Source: Roseiarcus sp963770035 (GTDB lineage: Bacteria; Pseudomonadota; Alphaproteobacteria; Rhizobiales; Beijerinckiaceae). Taken from it: 64,000 nt of DNA. The position numbers and the translations under genes were made by a program. Positions 43,662-53,077 of this stretch are shown here, piece after piece; position 1 is the stretch's first letter, and each line of letters starts with the position of its first letter. The notes below the pieces were generated by a model. The model made no database searches. It had not been told where the DNA came from and was given only the letters and a program-made list of their open reading frames with translations. The DNA is taken from contig CAVYON010000026.1 of the NCBI GenBank assembly GCA_963770035.1, forward strand, positions 1 through 64,000, written 5' to 3'.

Positions 43662-44429
43662 CTAGCAGGTCACACGTCCACATTTGTGAACCGAGTCGAC
43701 CTTGCTCTTGAGCTGGTCGTAGCCGACAGCGCCGACCACCAGGTCCTGACCGAGAACGAAGGTCGGCGTGCCGTTGATCTGAAGTGCGTCGGCGAGGCGC
43801 ATCGTCTCGTCCAGCCCGGTCTTGACGTCGGGGCTTTCCATGTCCTTGGCGAGCTTGTCCATGTCGAGCCCGAGGTCTTTGGCGACCGCCATCGCTTCGG
43901 CCTTGCCGACCGGCCCATGGCTGCCGAGCAGCTTCATGTGGAACGCCCAGAACTTGTCTCCCGGCAGCTGGTTGCGGGCGGCGGCGGCGACCTTGGCCGC
44001 TTCAACGGAACCCGGTCCGAGCACCGGAAAGTCCTTCAGCACAACCTTCAGGTTCGGGTCGCCCTTTATGAGCTTGGCGATGTCGGGCAGCGCGCCCTTG
44101 CAGTAATGACAGTTATAGTCGAAGAACTCGACCATCGTCGCCGAAGCGTTCGGGTTGCCGATCGTCGCCTGGTACTTCGAGCTGAACAGCGGCCCGGCTT
44201 GGCTCGTGACGACCTTCTCGCGATCGGCCTCGGCGGCCGCCTTGTCGTGCTTGTCGAGCGCCTCGATCGCGTCGCGAAGAACTTCGGGATTGTTGACGAG
44301 ATAATCGTGAATGAACGTCCCGAGCTGCTGCTTCTGGGCGTCGGTGAACGAGTTGGCGCGGGCAGGGGCGGACGAGAGGGCGGCGACCGCGAGCGCGGAG
44401 GCCAAGCCGAGGGCGGCGATCAGTTTCAT
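43662..44429 (-). CDS. DsbA-family thiol:disulfide protein, exported
   Basis: 255 residues. Signal peptide MKLIAALGLASALAVAALSS with cleavage after ARA; a Com1-like helical N-terminal segment (DAQKQQLGTFIHDYLVNNPE); thioredoxin-fold active site FFDYNCHYC with C107-H-Y-C110; cis-Pro loop INGTPTFVLGQDLVVGAVGY. Acts on periplasmic cysteines, as oxidase or isomerase depending on its partner. ATG 44429 is preferred to 44510 because it begins the signal peptide. The tail KCGRVTC adds two cysteines that are unusual. Confidence 0.88.
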   Translation of the reverse strand: MKLIAALGLASALAVAALSSAPARANSFTDAQKQQLGTFIHDYLVNNPEVLRDAIEALDKHDKAAAEADREKVVTSQAGPLFSSKYQATIGNPNASATMVEFFDYNCHYCKGALPDIAKLIKGDPNLKVVLKDFPVLGPGSVEAAKVAAAARNQLPGDKFWAFHMKLLGSHGPVGKAEAMAVAKDLGLDMDKLAKDMESPDVKTGLDETMRLADALQINGTPTFVLGQDLVVGAVGYDQLKSKVDSVHKCGRVTC

Positions 44430-44533
44430 GCCAAAACTCCAAATGACGATGGCGCCCGGTCGCGCCAAATTCCCCGGGTCGCTCGCCGTTAGGGGCCACG
44501 ATTGCGCCAATGTCGTGTCGGCGCGCCTGCCTT

Positions 44534-46024
44534 CTAGCGGATTTCCGCCAGCGTGTCTTCCCGCGCGAGCGAGCTGAAGCGCGTCACCTCCGCGTCGAAT
44601 TGCAGTTCAATGGTTCCGGTCGGCCCATGGCGCTGCTTTCCGATGATTACCTCCGCGCGGCCATGCGCGCTCTCCATCTGGGTCATCCAGTCGATATGCT
44701 CCTGGGTGCCGGGGCGCGGCTCGCGGTTCTTGAGATAGTATTCCTCCCGGTAGACGAACAGCACGACGTCGGCGTCCTGTTCGATCGAACCGGACTCGCG
44801 AAGGTCGGAGAGCTGGGGCCGCTTGTCGTCGCGCGACTCGACCTGGCGGGAGAGCTGGGAGAGGGCCAGGATTGGCACGGCGAGTTCCTTGGCCAGGGCC
44901 TTCAGCCCGGTGGTGATCTCCGTCAACTCCTGTACGCGGTTCTCGCCGCGCGTCTTCGATCCCGAAAGGAGCTGGAGATAGTCGATCACCAGGAGGTCGA
45001 GACCCTTCTGGCGCTTGAGCCGGCGCGCGCGCGCGGTCAGCTGGGCGATCGAGATGCCGCCGGTCTGGTCGATGTAGAAGGGAATCGACTGCATCTCGGT
45101 GACGGCGTCGGCGATCCGCCGGAAGTCGCCCTCGGTGATGTCGCCGCGTCGGATCTTGTAGGACGCGACGCTCGACTGCTCGGCGATGATGCGGGTCGCC
45201 AGCTGCTCGGCCGACATTTCCAGCGAGAAGAAGCCGACAATGCCGCCGTTGACGGTCTCGGTCACGCCGTCGGCGCGTGTCCTGCCCTCGTAGGCGCGCG
45301 CAATGTTGAACGCGATGTTGGTCGCGAGCGCGGTCTTGCCCATGCCGGGACGTCCGGCGAGAATCACGAGGTCGGAAGCCTGCAGGCCACCCATGTAGCG
45401 GTCGAGGTCGAGAAGGCCGGTGGCGACTCCCGACAGCGAGCCTTCGCGTTCATAGGCCTTTGCGGCCATGTCGACAGCGATCTTCAGCGCGTCGGTGAAG
45501 CGCTGGAAGCCGCCATCATACCGACCACCCTCGGCGATCTGATAAAGGCGCCGTTCTGCGTCCTCGATCTGCTCGCGCGGGCTCGAATCGACCGGGGCGT
45601 CGTAGGCGACGTTGACCACCTCCTCGCCGATCGTGATGAGCTCGCGCCGCAGCGCCAGGTCATAGATGCTGCGCCCGTAGTCGTAGGCGTTGATGATCGT
45701 CGTGGCCTCGGTGGCGAGCCGCGCCAGATATTGCGGCACCGTGACGCCGCCGAGATCGTGGTCGCCGAGGAAGGTCTTCAGCGTGACCGGGGTGGCGAGC
45801 TTGCCCTGCCGGATCATGGCGCCGGCGATCTCGAAGATGCGCCGATGGATTTCCTCCACGAAGTGTTCGCTGCGCAGGAAATCGGAGACGCGGTCGAAAG
45901 CGTCGTTGTTGATCATGATCGCGCCGAGCAGGGCCTGTTCGGCTTCGACATTGGCAGGCGGAATCCGATAGGCGCGTTCCGTCGCGGCGGGCGGGCGCTG
46001 GAGTAAGGCTTCGATGGTCGCCAT
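44534..46024 (-). CDS. dnaB: Replicative DNA helicase DnaB
   Basis: 496 residues; hexameric 5'-3' helicase of the replication fork. N-terminal collar (YRIPPANVEAEQALLGAIMI), linker, then the RecA-like core: LVILAGRPGMGKTALATNIA (Walker A, about 210-229), GFFSLEMSAEQLATRIIAEQ, LLVIDYLQLLSGSK (Walker B), ILALSQLSRQVESRDDKRPQ, LSDLRESGSIEQDADVVLFV and the KQRHGPTGTIELQFD C-terminal motif. No intein. Start ATG 46024; the open frame upstream to 46171 is not family-like. Confidence 0.96.
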   Translation of the reverse strand: MATIEALLQRPPAATERAYRIPPANVEAEQALLGAIMINNDAFDRVSDFLRSEHFVEEIHRRIFEIAGAMIRQGKLATPVTLKTFLGDHDLGGVTVPQYLARLATEATTIINAYDYGRSIYDLALRRELITIGEEVVNVAYDAPVDSSPREQIEDAERRLYQIAEGGRYDGGFQRFTDALKIAVDMAAKAYEREGSLSGVATGLLDLDRYMGGLQASDLVILAGRPGMGKTALATNIAFNIARAYEGRTRADGVTETVNGGIVGFFSLEMSAEQLATRIIAEQSSVASYKIRRGDITEGDFRRIADAVTEMQSIPFYIDQTGGISIAQLTARARRLKRQKGLDLLVIDYLQLLSGSKTRGENRVQELTEITTGLKALAKELAVPILALSQLSRQVESRDDKRPQLSDLRESGSIEQDADVVLFVYREEYYLKNREPRPGTQEHIDWMTQMESAHGRAEVIIGKQRHGPTGTIELQFDAEVTRFSSLAREDTLAEIR

Positions 46025-46354
46025 GGGCGTTGAGCGCGCTTTCGCCGGTCGGGGTTGAAGGGAACGCGCAGAGACGCGAATCAATGCACCAGGATACGCG
46101 CGAGGGCGCCCGGGACAACAGCCGCCGGACATCCCGCGCGAAATCCCGTCCGGGGCATAGCGCCGTAGCATTGCGCAGCCAATGACCCTCTGCAGGACGC
46201 CTCCGGCTTGTCCCCGTTATTCACGCTGGTGCGAGGATCCGCTTGACTGTGAATGGGGAAAGGGTCTCGACCAGGACGGGTGGAGATCGGCTGTCCGGAG
46301 CTTTGCAAGGAAAGGTTTTTTGGTCGGCCGGCCCGTTCTCGGCCGGCTTCGGTC
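46025..46354. other. Intergenic region upstream of dnaB
   Basis: 330 bp. It contains an inverted repeat at 46326-46347 (GGCCGGCC and GGCCGGC around CGTTCTC) just after the stop of the nitronate monooxygenase gene, which could end that transcript although no U-tract follows. The dnaB promoter should lie here; I cannot point to clear boxes. Confidence 0.45.
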
Positions 46355-47317
46355 TCAGCCGCAGATCCTGCCTTTGGCTTCGCGATATTCGCGTTCGAGT
46401 CGCGCGACGACCTCGGCGACCGGATGCACGGCCTTGACCGCGCCGATGCCCTGGCCGCTGCCCCAGATGTCGCGCCAGACCTTGGCGTCCGACGCTCCGC
46501 GCGAGGCGAAATTCATCGTCTTCGCGTCGCCGTCCGGCAGGTTGTCGGGGTCGAGCCCGGCGTTGGCGATCGACGGGCGGAGATAGTTGCCGAAGATGCC
46601 GGTGAACAGGCTCGAGCCGACAATATCGGACGCGTCGCCGTCGACGATCGCCTGTTTGTAGGCGTCGTTCGCGCGCGCCTCCTCGGTGGCGATGAAGGCG
46701 GAGCCGATATAGGCGAGGTCCGCGCCCATCGCCTGAGCCGCGAGGATCGCGCGCCCGGTCGCGATCGCGCCCGACAGCAGCAGCGGTCCGTCGAACCATT
46801 CGCGGATGTCCTGGATCAGGGCGAACGGCGAGGTCGACCCCGCGTGACCGCCGGCGCCGGCCGCCACCGCAATCAGCCCGTCGGCGCCCTTCTCGACCGC
46901 CTTGTGGGCGAAGCGGTCGTTGATGATGTCGTGCAGGGTCATGCCGCCGTAGCCGTGCACCGCCTGGTTGACGTCCTCGCGCGCGCCGAGCGAGGTGATG
47001 ACGATCGGGGCCTTCCACTTGACGGTGAGTTCGATGTCCTCATCCAGCCGCGCGTTCGACTTGTGGACGATCTGATTGACCGCGAACGGGGCGGCTGGCC
47101 GGTCCGGATTGGCCTTGTCGTGCGCCGCGAGCGCCTCGGTGATCTCGTGCAGCCATTCGTCGAGCTGGGAAATCGGCCGAGCGTTGAGGGCCGGAAATGA
47201 GCCGACGATCCCCGCCTTGCATTGCGCGATCACCAGGGCCGGATGCGAGATGATGAAGAGCGGGGCGCCGACGATCGGCAGACGCAGCGTGTTTGCAAGA
47301 CGTGTCGGCAGCGTCAT
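46355..47317 (-). CDS. Nitronate monooxygenase family FMN protein
   Basis: 320 residues, TIM-barrel flavoenzyme that oxidises alkyl nitronates such as propionate 3-nitronate. Motifs: LRLPIVGAPLFIISHPALVI, FPALNARPISQLDEWLHEIT, GADGLIAVAAGAGGHAGSTS (phosphate-binding GGHAG), LLLSGAIATGRAILAAQAMG and GADLAYIGSAFIATEEARAN. Full length and intact; ATG 47317. The substrate may differ, as the family is broad. Confidence 0.9.
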   Translation of the reverse strand: MTLPTRLANTLRLPIVGAPLFIISHPALVIAQCKAGIVGSFPALNARPISQLDEWLHEITEALAAHDKANPDRPAAPFAVNQIVHKSNARLDEDIELTVKWKAPIVITSLGAREDVNQAVHGYGGMTLHDIINDRFAHKAVEKGADGLIAVAAGAGGHAGSTSPFALIQDIREWFDGPLLLSGAIATGRAILAAQAMGADLAYIGSAFIATEEARANDAYKQAIVDGDASDIVGSSLFTGIFGNYLRPSIANAGLDPDNLPDGDAKTMNFASRGASDAKVWRDIWGSGQGIGAVKAVHPVAEVVARLEREYREAKGRICG

Positions 47318-47379
47318 CCCGGACCCCTGTCGTGGCTATGGTTCACAGATAAACGATATCGCGCCGCCCGGCAAGCAGC

Positions 47380-48255
47380 CTATTGCGGCGGTGTGAGCCA
47401 TTGGCAGACATAGGCGCCGGCATGGCGCCTCGGCCGTCTCGCGCGAGCAGCGCGGCGAGCCAGGGCATCAGCGCCTTCGCCTCTTTGAACAGGGGATGCG
47501 GCGGGTTGACGATCAGGAGGCCCGCGCTCGACAGCGGACGCTGACCGTGCGCGCCGACGGGAGCGGGCCCGATGTCGAGTTCGATCCGCAGGATGTTCGG
47601 CGCGCCGAGCGCTGCGACATTGTTGAGGAAGTGCCGATCGGCCTCGGCTTCGCGGATCGGCCGCCAGGCGAGATAGACGCCGGTCGGCCACTTGCGCAAA
47701 GCCCGCGCGAGCGCCTCCTCGATACGGGCGGGCTCGTCCGACGCCTCGAACGGCGGGTCGATCAGAACGAGCCCCCGTCTCTCCTTCGGCGGCAGATAGG
47801 CGTTCAGCGCCACGTACCCGTCCGTGCCGACGATGCTGAGGCGATGATCGTGACCGAGCGCCGCGATCAGTTTTTCCCGCTCCTCCGGATGCGCCTCGCA
47901 GAGCGCGAGCCGGTCGTCGGGGCGAAGGAGCGCCTGGGCGATCGCCGGCGAGCCGGGATAGGAGGCGGGGACGCCATCCGGGTCGTGCGGGCCGACGGCT
48001 TCAAGGTAGGGCGCGAGCAGCGCCGCGACCGGCCCGGGGGGCGACGCCTTGAGCAGCCGCGCGATCCCGTCGCGCCATTCGGGCGACCGGCGCGCCTCCG
48101 CGCTCGCGAGGTCGTAGCGGCCCGCGCCCGCATGCGTGTCGATGAACCGGAAAGGCGGTCGCCTTGCGTTCGAGATAGACGAGGATGCGCGCGAGCATCG
48201 CGTGCTTGACGACATCGGCGAAATTGCCGGCGTGGAAGGCGTGACGGTAGTTCAT
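47380..48255 (-). pseudogene. rlmJ: 23S rRNA (adenine2030-N6)-methyltransferase RlmJ, frameshifted
   Basis: SAM-dependent methyltransferase that methylates A2030 of 23S rRNA. Start ATG 48255: MNYRHAFHAGNFADVVKHAM, LARILVYLERKATAF, then a frame slip at the AAA run 48151-48153 (TTT in sense). In the next frame: RFIDTHAGAGRYDLASAEAR, SYPGSPAIAQALLRPDDRLA, LVLIDPPFEASDEPARIEEA (catalytic DPPF). A second slip near 47420-47440 lets the end read GAYVCQWLTPPQ with TAG at 47380, the usual WLTP ending. With both corrected it is about 290 residues. Confidence 0.85.
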
Positions 48256-48683
48256 CGGCTTAAGGCTAGGCCTCTCCCCCGCCTCCGCTCGCAAGGCCGC
48301 CCGCTTCTCGCTCCCGCCCGGGAAATGCGCAAGCGCGCGGCGGCGCATGAGGGGAACGAGCGGCTTCCGGAAACCGCACGTTGTCGCTACGGAAGCAGGG
48401 TGCCGGTTGTGTACCCTCACCCGTCGGAGTGCGCAGGAAGCGGGCGCTGCCGGGCGGTTCGACGAACGGGCAAGTTTTCGACCCAATGCGGTCATTGTAA
48501 TAGAAGAGGATTGACACGGAGGCCGCGCGCGAGCGAGTCGTGATGGCGTGAAGCTTGGCCGAAGGCCATCTTGACCGCGCATCGGCAGGAAGAAGCACGG
48601 GACGGCTCGCGAAGGGCGAGGAACCCGCCGGTGTCGCGCGCAGATACAATGTCACCCGGGGGAACCCTTCAGAGGCTTTAAGC
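48256..48683. other. Gene-poor left border of the accessory island
   Basis: About 430 bp between rlmJ and the first island gene. No convincing frame, tRNA or attachment-site repeat. Composition falls from the GC-rich rlmJ side toward the island. A promoter for the island genes is expected here; TTGACA (plus strand, about 48512-48517) is a possible -35 box but has no convincing partner. Confidence 0.4.
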
Positions 48684-49135
48684 GTGACACCACAGCCGCC
48701 GATGTTTGGGTCGCCGACGTATGGTCTGCCCTTGCCAATGCAGTTTTTGGCGCGCGCCCGCTTGTTTATGAAGTTTTCTCTCGGGGGTGCCGCATACGAA
48801 AATGCGGAAACGAACTGGCCTAAGTACGCTTTGCTTTTGCAGGCCATCGAGTTGGCCTTGAAGGCGTACTGTCTTCAAGACGGGCGAACGGAACCCAAGG
48901 GGTTACACAATCATGACCTGAAAGGCCGGTACGAGTTTGCGTGTGTCGGTGGCCTTCCTTTTGTACCCGACGTCGCCGCTTCCCTCGACATTTTGGGACC
49001 TGTGCATTTGGACAGCAGCGCCCGCTATCCGAAGGATCGGCCGATCTACGAGCTTGCGCATGTCGCTGAGGAAATGCGCAAGCCATCATCGATGCGGTGT
49101 CGCCTTTCATAGGAAGAGATTCCATAGGGCGGTGA
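48684..49135 (+). pseudogene. HEPN-like helical protein, frameshifted near the 3' end
   Basis: GTG 48684 start; about 150 residues after correction. The central part (NWPKYALLLQAIELALKAYC, then LQDGRTEPKGLHNHDLKGRY) resembles HEPN-type helical proteins, in which a helix rich in Ala/Leu/Lys precedes a G-HDL turn. R and H six residues apart in GRTEPKGLH recall the Rx4-6H RNase motif but are not in its usual place. Near 49077-49082 one base is missing: in the next frame it reads AIIDAVSPFIGRDSIGR and stops at 49133-49135, overlapping the following GTG by GTGA. Unmodified, it ends at 49112. Family assignment is tentative. Confidence 0.5.
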
Positions 49136-50004
49136 CTAAACAACGCACATTTCCTCAACGTGTCGTCCGCTTTTTCGGAAATGTCGATTTTGCGTTAGAT
49201 ACTATTGGTACTCAACAGATCACCCTAATTCACGCATCTCTCGTGAACGATCCCTTTTGACCCGTATCTATTTTTCGAAACCGATTTTGGTGCGGACTAT
49301 CAACAATTGCTGAAGTATGTTAATCATGTTCATCCGAGTGATTTTGGCTGGTTCATCAACGAATTCCCGGTTGAAACATGGCCAAGCTCTGTCGAGTTTG
49401 TCCGGACTTACTTTGCTGAATTGAAAATAAGAATGTTTATGTTCTCGACAACGGCGGTTTATCGCGATGATCATCCCAAGGACAATTTGTATATGTGGGG
49501 CCATTACGGGAACGGCCATAGAGGTGTTGCGATTGAGTTTAATACGACGAAGATAGCGCAACCAATAATCGAGGAATACAACGAACGTCACGCCGAAAAA
49601 CTGAATGTACAAAGCGCATGGACGAGAATGGATTATGAAAGAAAGCTCCCCGGGTAATAACATGTTCTATGTTCCTCGATTTTCTTAAGGCCGAGCACTA
49701 CAAAGAAACCCGCCTCACTAAATTGCACAAATATTATGATATCATTTCTCAGACCAAATCACTAAATTGGAGCAATGAAAACGAATGGCGGTTGTTGTGG
49801 CAAAGTGATGACACTAGACGTAAGATCATTAAGCGTCCAATTAACGAGCACGCCATAGAGCGAGTGTATCTCGGTATGAGCCTATCTAAGGGCGCTCAAG
49901 ATGATATTGTATTTGAGACACGGCAGACGTATCCGGCAGCAGAAGTGCTCAGAGCGGAAAAGCGGCATGGGGCTTTTGCCCTCGATTTCAAGCCGATTTC
50001 CTAA
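49132..50004 (+). pseudogene. DUF2971 domain protein with two homopolymer frameshifts
   Basis: About 290 residues when corrected. Start GTG 49132 (MTKQRTFPQRVVRFFGNVDF). DUF2971 features: LIHASLVNDPFDPYLFFETD, FMFSTTAVYRDDHPKDNLYM, WGHYGNGHRGVAIEFNTTKI, NENEWRLLWQSDD and IERVYLGMSLSKGAQDDIVF. Breaks: TTTT at 49255-49258 (one T too many) and CCCC at 49648-49651 (one C too few). Members are widespread in mobile and defence-type contexts, with unknown biochemistry. AT-richer than the core genes. Coupled to the upstream HEPN-like gene by a 4-base overlap. Confidence 0.7.
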
Positions 50005-50233
50005 GGCGAGGTGATTGGGAGTTCCCGGGCAAACGCAGGCGGGCCGTCGTGAACGGAGCCTCGAAGCGTCTCCACCCTTCGGGCTTCCATCCCCTAAACC
50101 GCTCTTCAAGAGGGGACCTTCACGAAGCCGGCAAGGCCGTCGAACACCATCCCTTCGCCCCGCTCGGGGTGGGTCTTGAACTTCTCGCCTGATCTGATAA
50201 TGTCCTTTCTCAGATTTGCAGGAAGTAATCTGC
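50005..50233. other. Gap between the two island gene pairs
   Basis: 230 bp, GC-rich compared with the genes on both sides. The minus strand around 50100-50180 spells FKTHPERGEGMVFDGLAGFV and KVPS, which looks like the end of a displaced unrelated gene. It suggests that the two pairs arrived separately or that a gene was lost between them. Confidence 0.35.
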
Positions 50234-51149
50234 GTGGCCCGCCATCCAGCCCAACCGAAACCCATACGCCCTGTCCACACAGTCGAACAAAAGCGCCAGG
50301 ACATCCTTCGGCTTCAACGTCGCATCCAGGAGCTGGAGCGGTTCGAACCAGCGTCGCTTACCAAGCGAGGCGATCCTAAGCTTACAGAGCTGGAACGCGC
50401 AATAGATGACACGTTGATTGCAGTCTTCGGCCACGGAACAGTCGAATACGGAAAGTACAAGTCCGCCGCTCGGCTAGACCAAGGGCCCGTTATAATGACA
50501 GTGACGCCGGACTGGATAGCTGCGCGAGGCGGAGGAGGAAATTATCGTGACGATGGCGCTGATGCGCGTCGGTACGTTGACGAAGGAAAAGACGAGTTCA
50601 TTGGGCCTTATTAGACAAGCGGTACGGACACTTGAAGAAGAGATAGAGCTTGAGACCTCTTTAACTCCGGACGCTGTGAAAAGGGTTGAGACCAAATCAT
50701 CGGCGCATAAGGTCTTTGTTGTGCACGGGCATGACGAAGGCGCGCGCGAGGCGGTTGCACGCTTTCTTGAGAAGATTGACCTCAAGGCCATCATCCTCAA
50801 GGAGCAGCCAGACCAGGGCTTTACGATCATCGAAAAGTTCGAGGCGTATGCGGATCAAGTCAGTTTTGCCGTTGTTCTCCTTACACCGGACGATATTGGG
50901 AGCGCCGTCGCCGATCCAAGCCATTCCGCACGAGCACGGCAGAATGTGATTTTTGAGCTTGGCTATTTTGCAGGAAAGCTTGGACGCGGGCGTGCATGTC
51001 TGTTGCGAAAGGGCGCAGTTGAAATCCCTTCCGACCTCTATGGGGTAATCTATACTGACTTGGATTCCGCCGACGGGTGGAAAATGAAACTCGTTAAAAA
51101 GCTGAAGGCCGCGAAACTGGAATTTGACGCGAACAAGGCTTGGGAATGA
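50234..51149 (+). pseudogene. TIR-like domain protein (CAP12/Pycsar-type TIR, PF10137), one-base frameshift
   Basis: 304 residues when corrected. GTG 50234 has AGGAAG about 9 bases upstream. The N-terminal helical part (VHTVEQKRQDILRLQRRIQE, ERAIDDTLIAVFGHGTVEYG) is followed by RRYVDEGK; an extra base at about 50590-50591 then shifts to TSSLGLIRQAVRTLEEEIEL and the C-terminal TIR-like domain: KVFVVHGHDEGAREAVARFL, AIILKEQPDQGFTIIEKFEA, SFAVVLLTPDDIGS, RARQNVIFELGYFAGKLGRG. The Glu in IFELGYF is at the expected NAD-cleaving position. Such TIR domains degrade NAD when triggered in Pycsar/CBASS defence; no cyclase is nearby. The TIR part alone is also open from 50547. Confidence 0.82.
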
Positions 51150-51257
51150 TGCGGTCGCTTGTCCCCGACACATCGCCTACTTCGATCCTCGTCACGATGC
51201 GGAGACGAGGTGAGCCTCGATGAGGTCGAATGGTTGGTGATTTAGAGAAGAACTTCT

Positions 51258-52544
51258 TTGACCATCTGGCCTGAGCTGCCGTCGAATAGGATTTTCGGGG
51301 GTGAGCGGTTGGGGGGCACAGGACTTTTTCTTGGCGCGGGGGCCTCGTTCGAGTCTGCCATGCCGTTGGCGTGGGACTTGACCGCTGAAATAAGGGCTTG
51401 GCTTACGCCCGAGAAATTGCGCGAGCTGAATGCCGGCTGGCGTAGCCAGGGCGGTGGCCATTCGGATGCAGCAATCGATAGTCTGGCGGCATTGTTGCTC
51501 GACCAGTCAATTTATTATGAGCAAATATTGGGGAGTTTGGAGGTAAATTTTAAAAGACATGGCAACCAGAGGCAAGATTATTACGGTTTGTACGCTTGGC
51601 TTGTAGAGCTGGTCTACATTTTACTGTATCAAAGACACATATTAAATGGGAACATTATTACCCACAGCCTTAGATATTTAGAGGGGATTGCAGGTTTGGC
51701 GCGTTCGATGAAGCCGCTGTGGGTATTCTCTCTCAATCACGATTTGATCGTCGAATGCTTGGCCGCTCATTACGACATTCGCCTCGACTGCGGATTTTCC
51801 GGGGAACGGGCGCTTCCTTTACGTGACAAAACGGGGACGAGGATCGGCGATTTGTCCGTGGCGTTTCTGAAGGGAAATCTTCTCGCCACATCGGGACTTG
51901 ACTTTAGAAATCTGAGCGAACCGGGGCTCAACCTTATAAAATTACACGGTGCGCTTGACGTCTTTACGATCGATGAGGGGCGCGATCTCATAAAACTGAC
52001 CCCCTCTGGCAAGGGGGTGGCGGGCGTGCTGCAATCGCTCCGAGCGGCGAATGAAAACCTTCTCTACGCCGACCCTCGAATGCTAGGCGGGAAGGTCAAG
52101 ACGACGAACGAAATCAGTTACGCTGACGATGTTGGGATTATGCAATTCTTGCGGCGAACGATTTTGGCAGGTGCTTTCAAATTTGATCAACAAAGCACAC
52201 AAGTCTTGCCGCCCGCGTTTCTAAAACAATTTAAAGACTATCTACTTCAAGTTTCTCACCTCGTTTGCCTTGGGTACGGCTTCGGCGACGTCCATATCAA
52301 TAAAAGCCTACGCCAGTGGCTCGAATTCACTGGCACTCGGCGTATTGAAATCGTCGCGCCCGGGAACAAAACCTGTCCGACATTTCTGGGCCACTTGGCC
52401 GATCAGGTTATTTCCGTCGACGCCTTCGCAACGGACTATCTTGAGCGCCATGCACTTTCGCCGCTTTCATTCCGCGAGCGCGCGGAGAAGGCAATACTTA
52501 GGCAAGTCCGCGAACGACAACGCAAGACTAAGGGCTTTGCGTAA
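51258..52544 (+). CDS. SIR2-like (NADase-type) protein
   Basis: 428 residues; TTG start 51258 with AGAGAAG upstream. SIR2-fold signatures in order: GTGLFLGAGASFESAMPLAW (GAGAS, 26-30), LWVFSLNHDLIVECLAAHYD (N160-H161-D162), GLNLIKLHGALDVF (His230), and HLVCLGYGFGDVHINKSLRQ with RRIEIVAPGN near the end. These are the NAD-binding and catalytic positions of the SIR2-like family seen in bacterial anti-phage proteins (Thoeris ThsA, DSR, SIR2-Ago), which deplete NAD. No SLOG or other C-terminal sensor domain follows. AT-richer than the core. Codirectional with the TIR gene, 108 bp downstream. Confidence 0.85.
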   Translation: MTIWPELPSNRIFGGERLGGTGLFLGAGASFESAMPLAWDLTAEIRAWLTPEKLRELNAGWRSQGGGHSDAAIDSLAALLLDQSIYYEQILGSLEVNFKRHGNQRQDYYGLYAWLVELVYILLYQRHILNGNIITHSLRYLEGIAGLARSMKPLWVFSLNHDLIVECLAAHYDIRLDCGFSGERALPLRDKTGTRIGDLSVAFLKGNLLATSGLDFRNLSEPGLNLIKLHGALDVFTIDEGRDLIKLTPSGKGVAGVLQSLRAANENLLYADPRMLGGKVKTTNEISYADDVGIMQFLRRTILAGAFKFDQQSTQVLPPAFLKQFKDYLLQVSHLVCLGYGFGDVHINKSLRQWLEFTGTRRIEIVAPGNKTCPTFLGHLADQVISVDAFATDYLERHALSPLSFRERAEKAILRQVRERQRKTKGFA

Positions 52545-52948
52545 CATAACATCTTATGTTGCTCTAAATCGGTGGAGGCGAGCAAGAAGGCCACGGCGGC
52601 GGCAAGGCATCCCGAGAGGATCGGATGTCCGCTCCGGGCGGACTTTGCCGCTTCGCTGTAGGTCTGCTTCCCTGCCCAAGTAAGGAGTTCAGGGCGGCGA
52701 GTTCGAACGGCACTTCTACGTCGACTCCGCCGGTTGGGTAGCTCGGGCGGCGACCGCCGGTTCGGGCGCAGAGCTTGACGTCCGCAACGCCGCGCTTTCC
52801 CGTCATTCGTCCGCCAAGTCGCTTTCTCCCGAAGCGGATTTCAACGACGCCAGCGCCAGCCGCAAATTCGGAACTCGTGAGGCCCTTGGGCGCTCATGGC
52901 GTTAGCTGTTGGCGCCAACTTTTTCGCCGCCCAACCTTCTCCATCCGT

Positions 52949-52993
52949 CATGGCCGCCCCCGGATCACAGTCCGGGGGTGACCCGGCCATCCA
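52949..52993. repeat. REP-like palindrome 1
   Basis: CATGGCCGCCCCCGGATCAC...GTCCGGGGGTGACCCGGCCATC: nested inverted repeats (CCCCCGGA/TCCGGGGG inside ATGGCCG/CGGCCAT). This type of Rhizobiales intergenic palindrome is usually found in many copies. Confidence 0.65.
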
Positions 52994-53077
52994 CGAGAAC
53001 ACCGTGGTATCAGGGTCAGTCTCCGATAGAGAGAGCCCGATTTCGAGAACGAGTCCGGGAATTGCAGCGGCGCCGCG

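Noticed and set aside
41828..43711. A 627-codon plus-strand frame opposite EcsC and uppP
   Set aside because: Spans two unrelated real genes on the other strand and has no ribosome-binding site or domain.
50234..51149. Pycsar or CBASS operon
   Set aside because: The TIR family fits, but no nucleotide cyclase or CD-NTase gene is present nearby.
50234..52544. Canonical Thoeris operon
   Set aside because: No SLOG or membrane sensor is visible on the SIR2 protein and the TIR family differs, so I only call it Thoeris-like.
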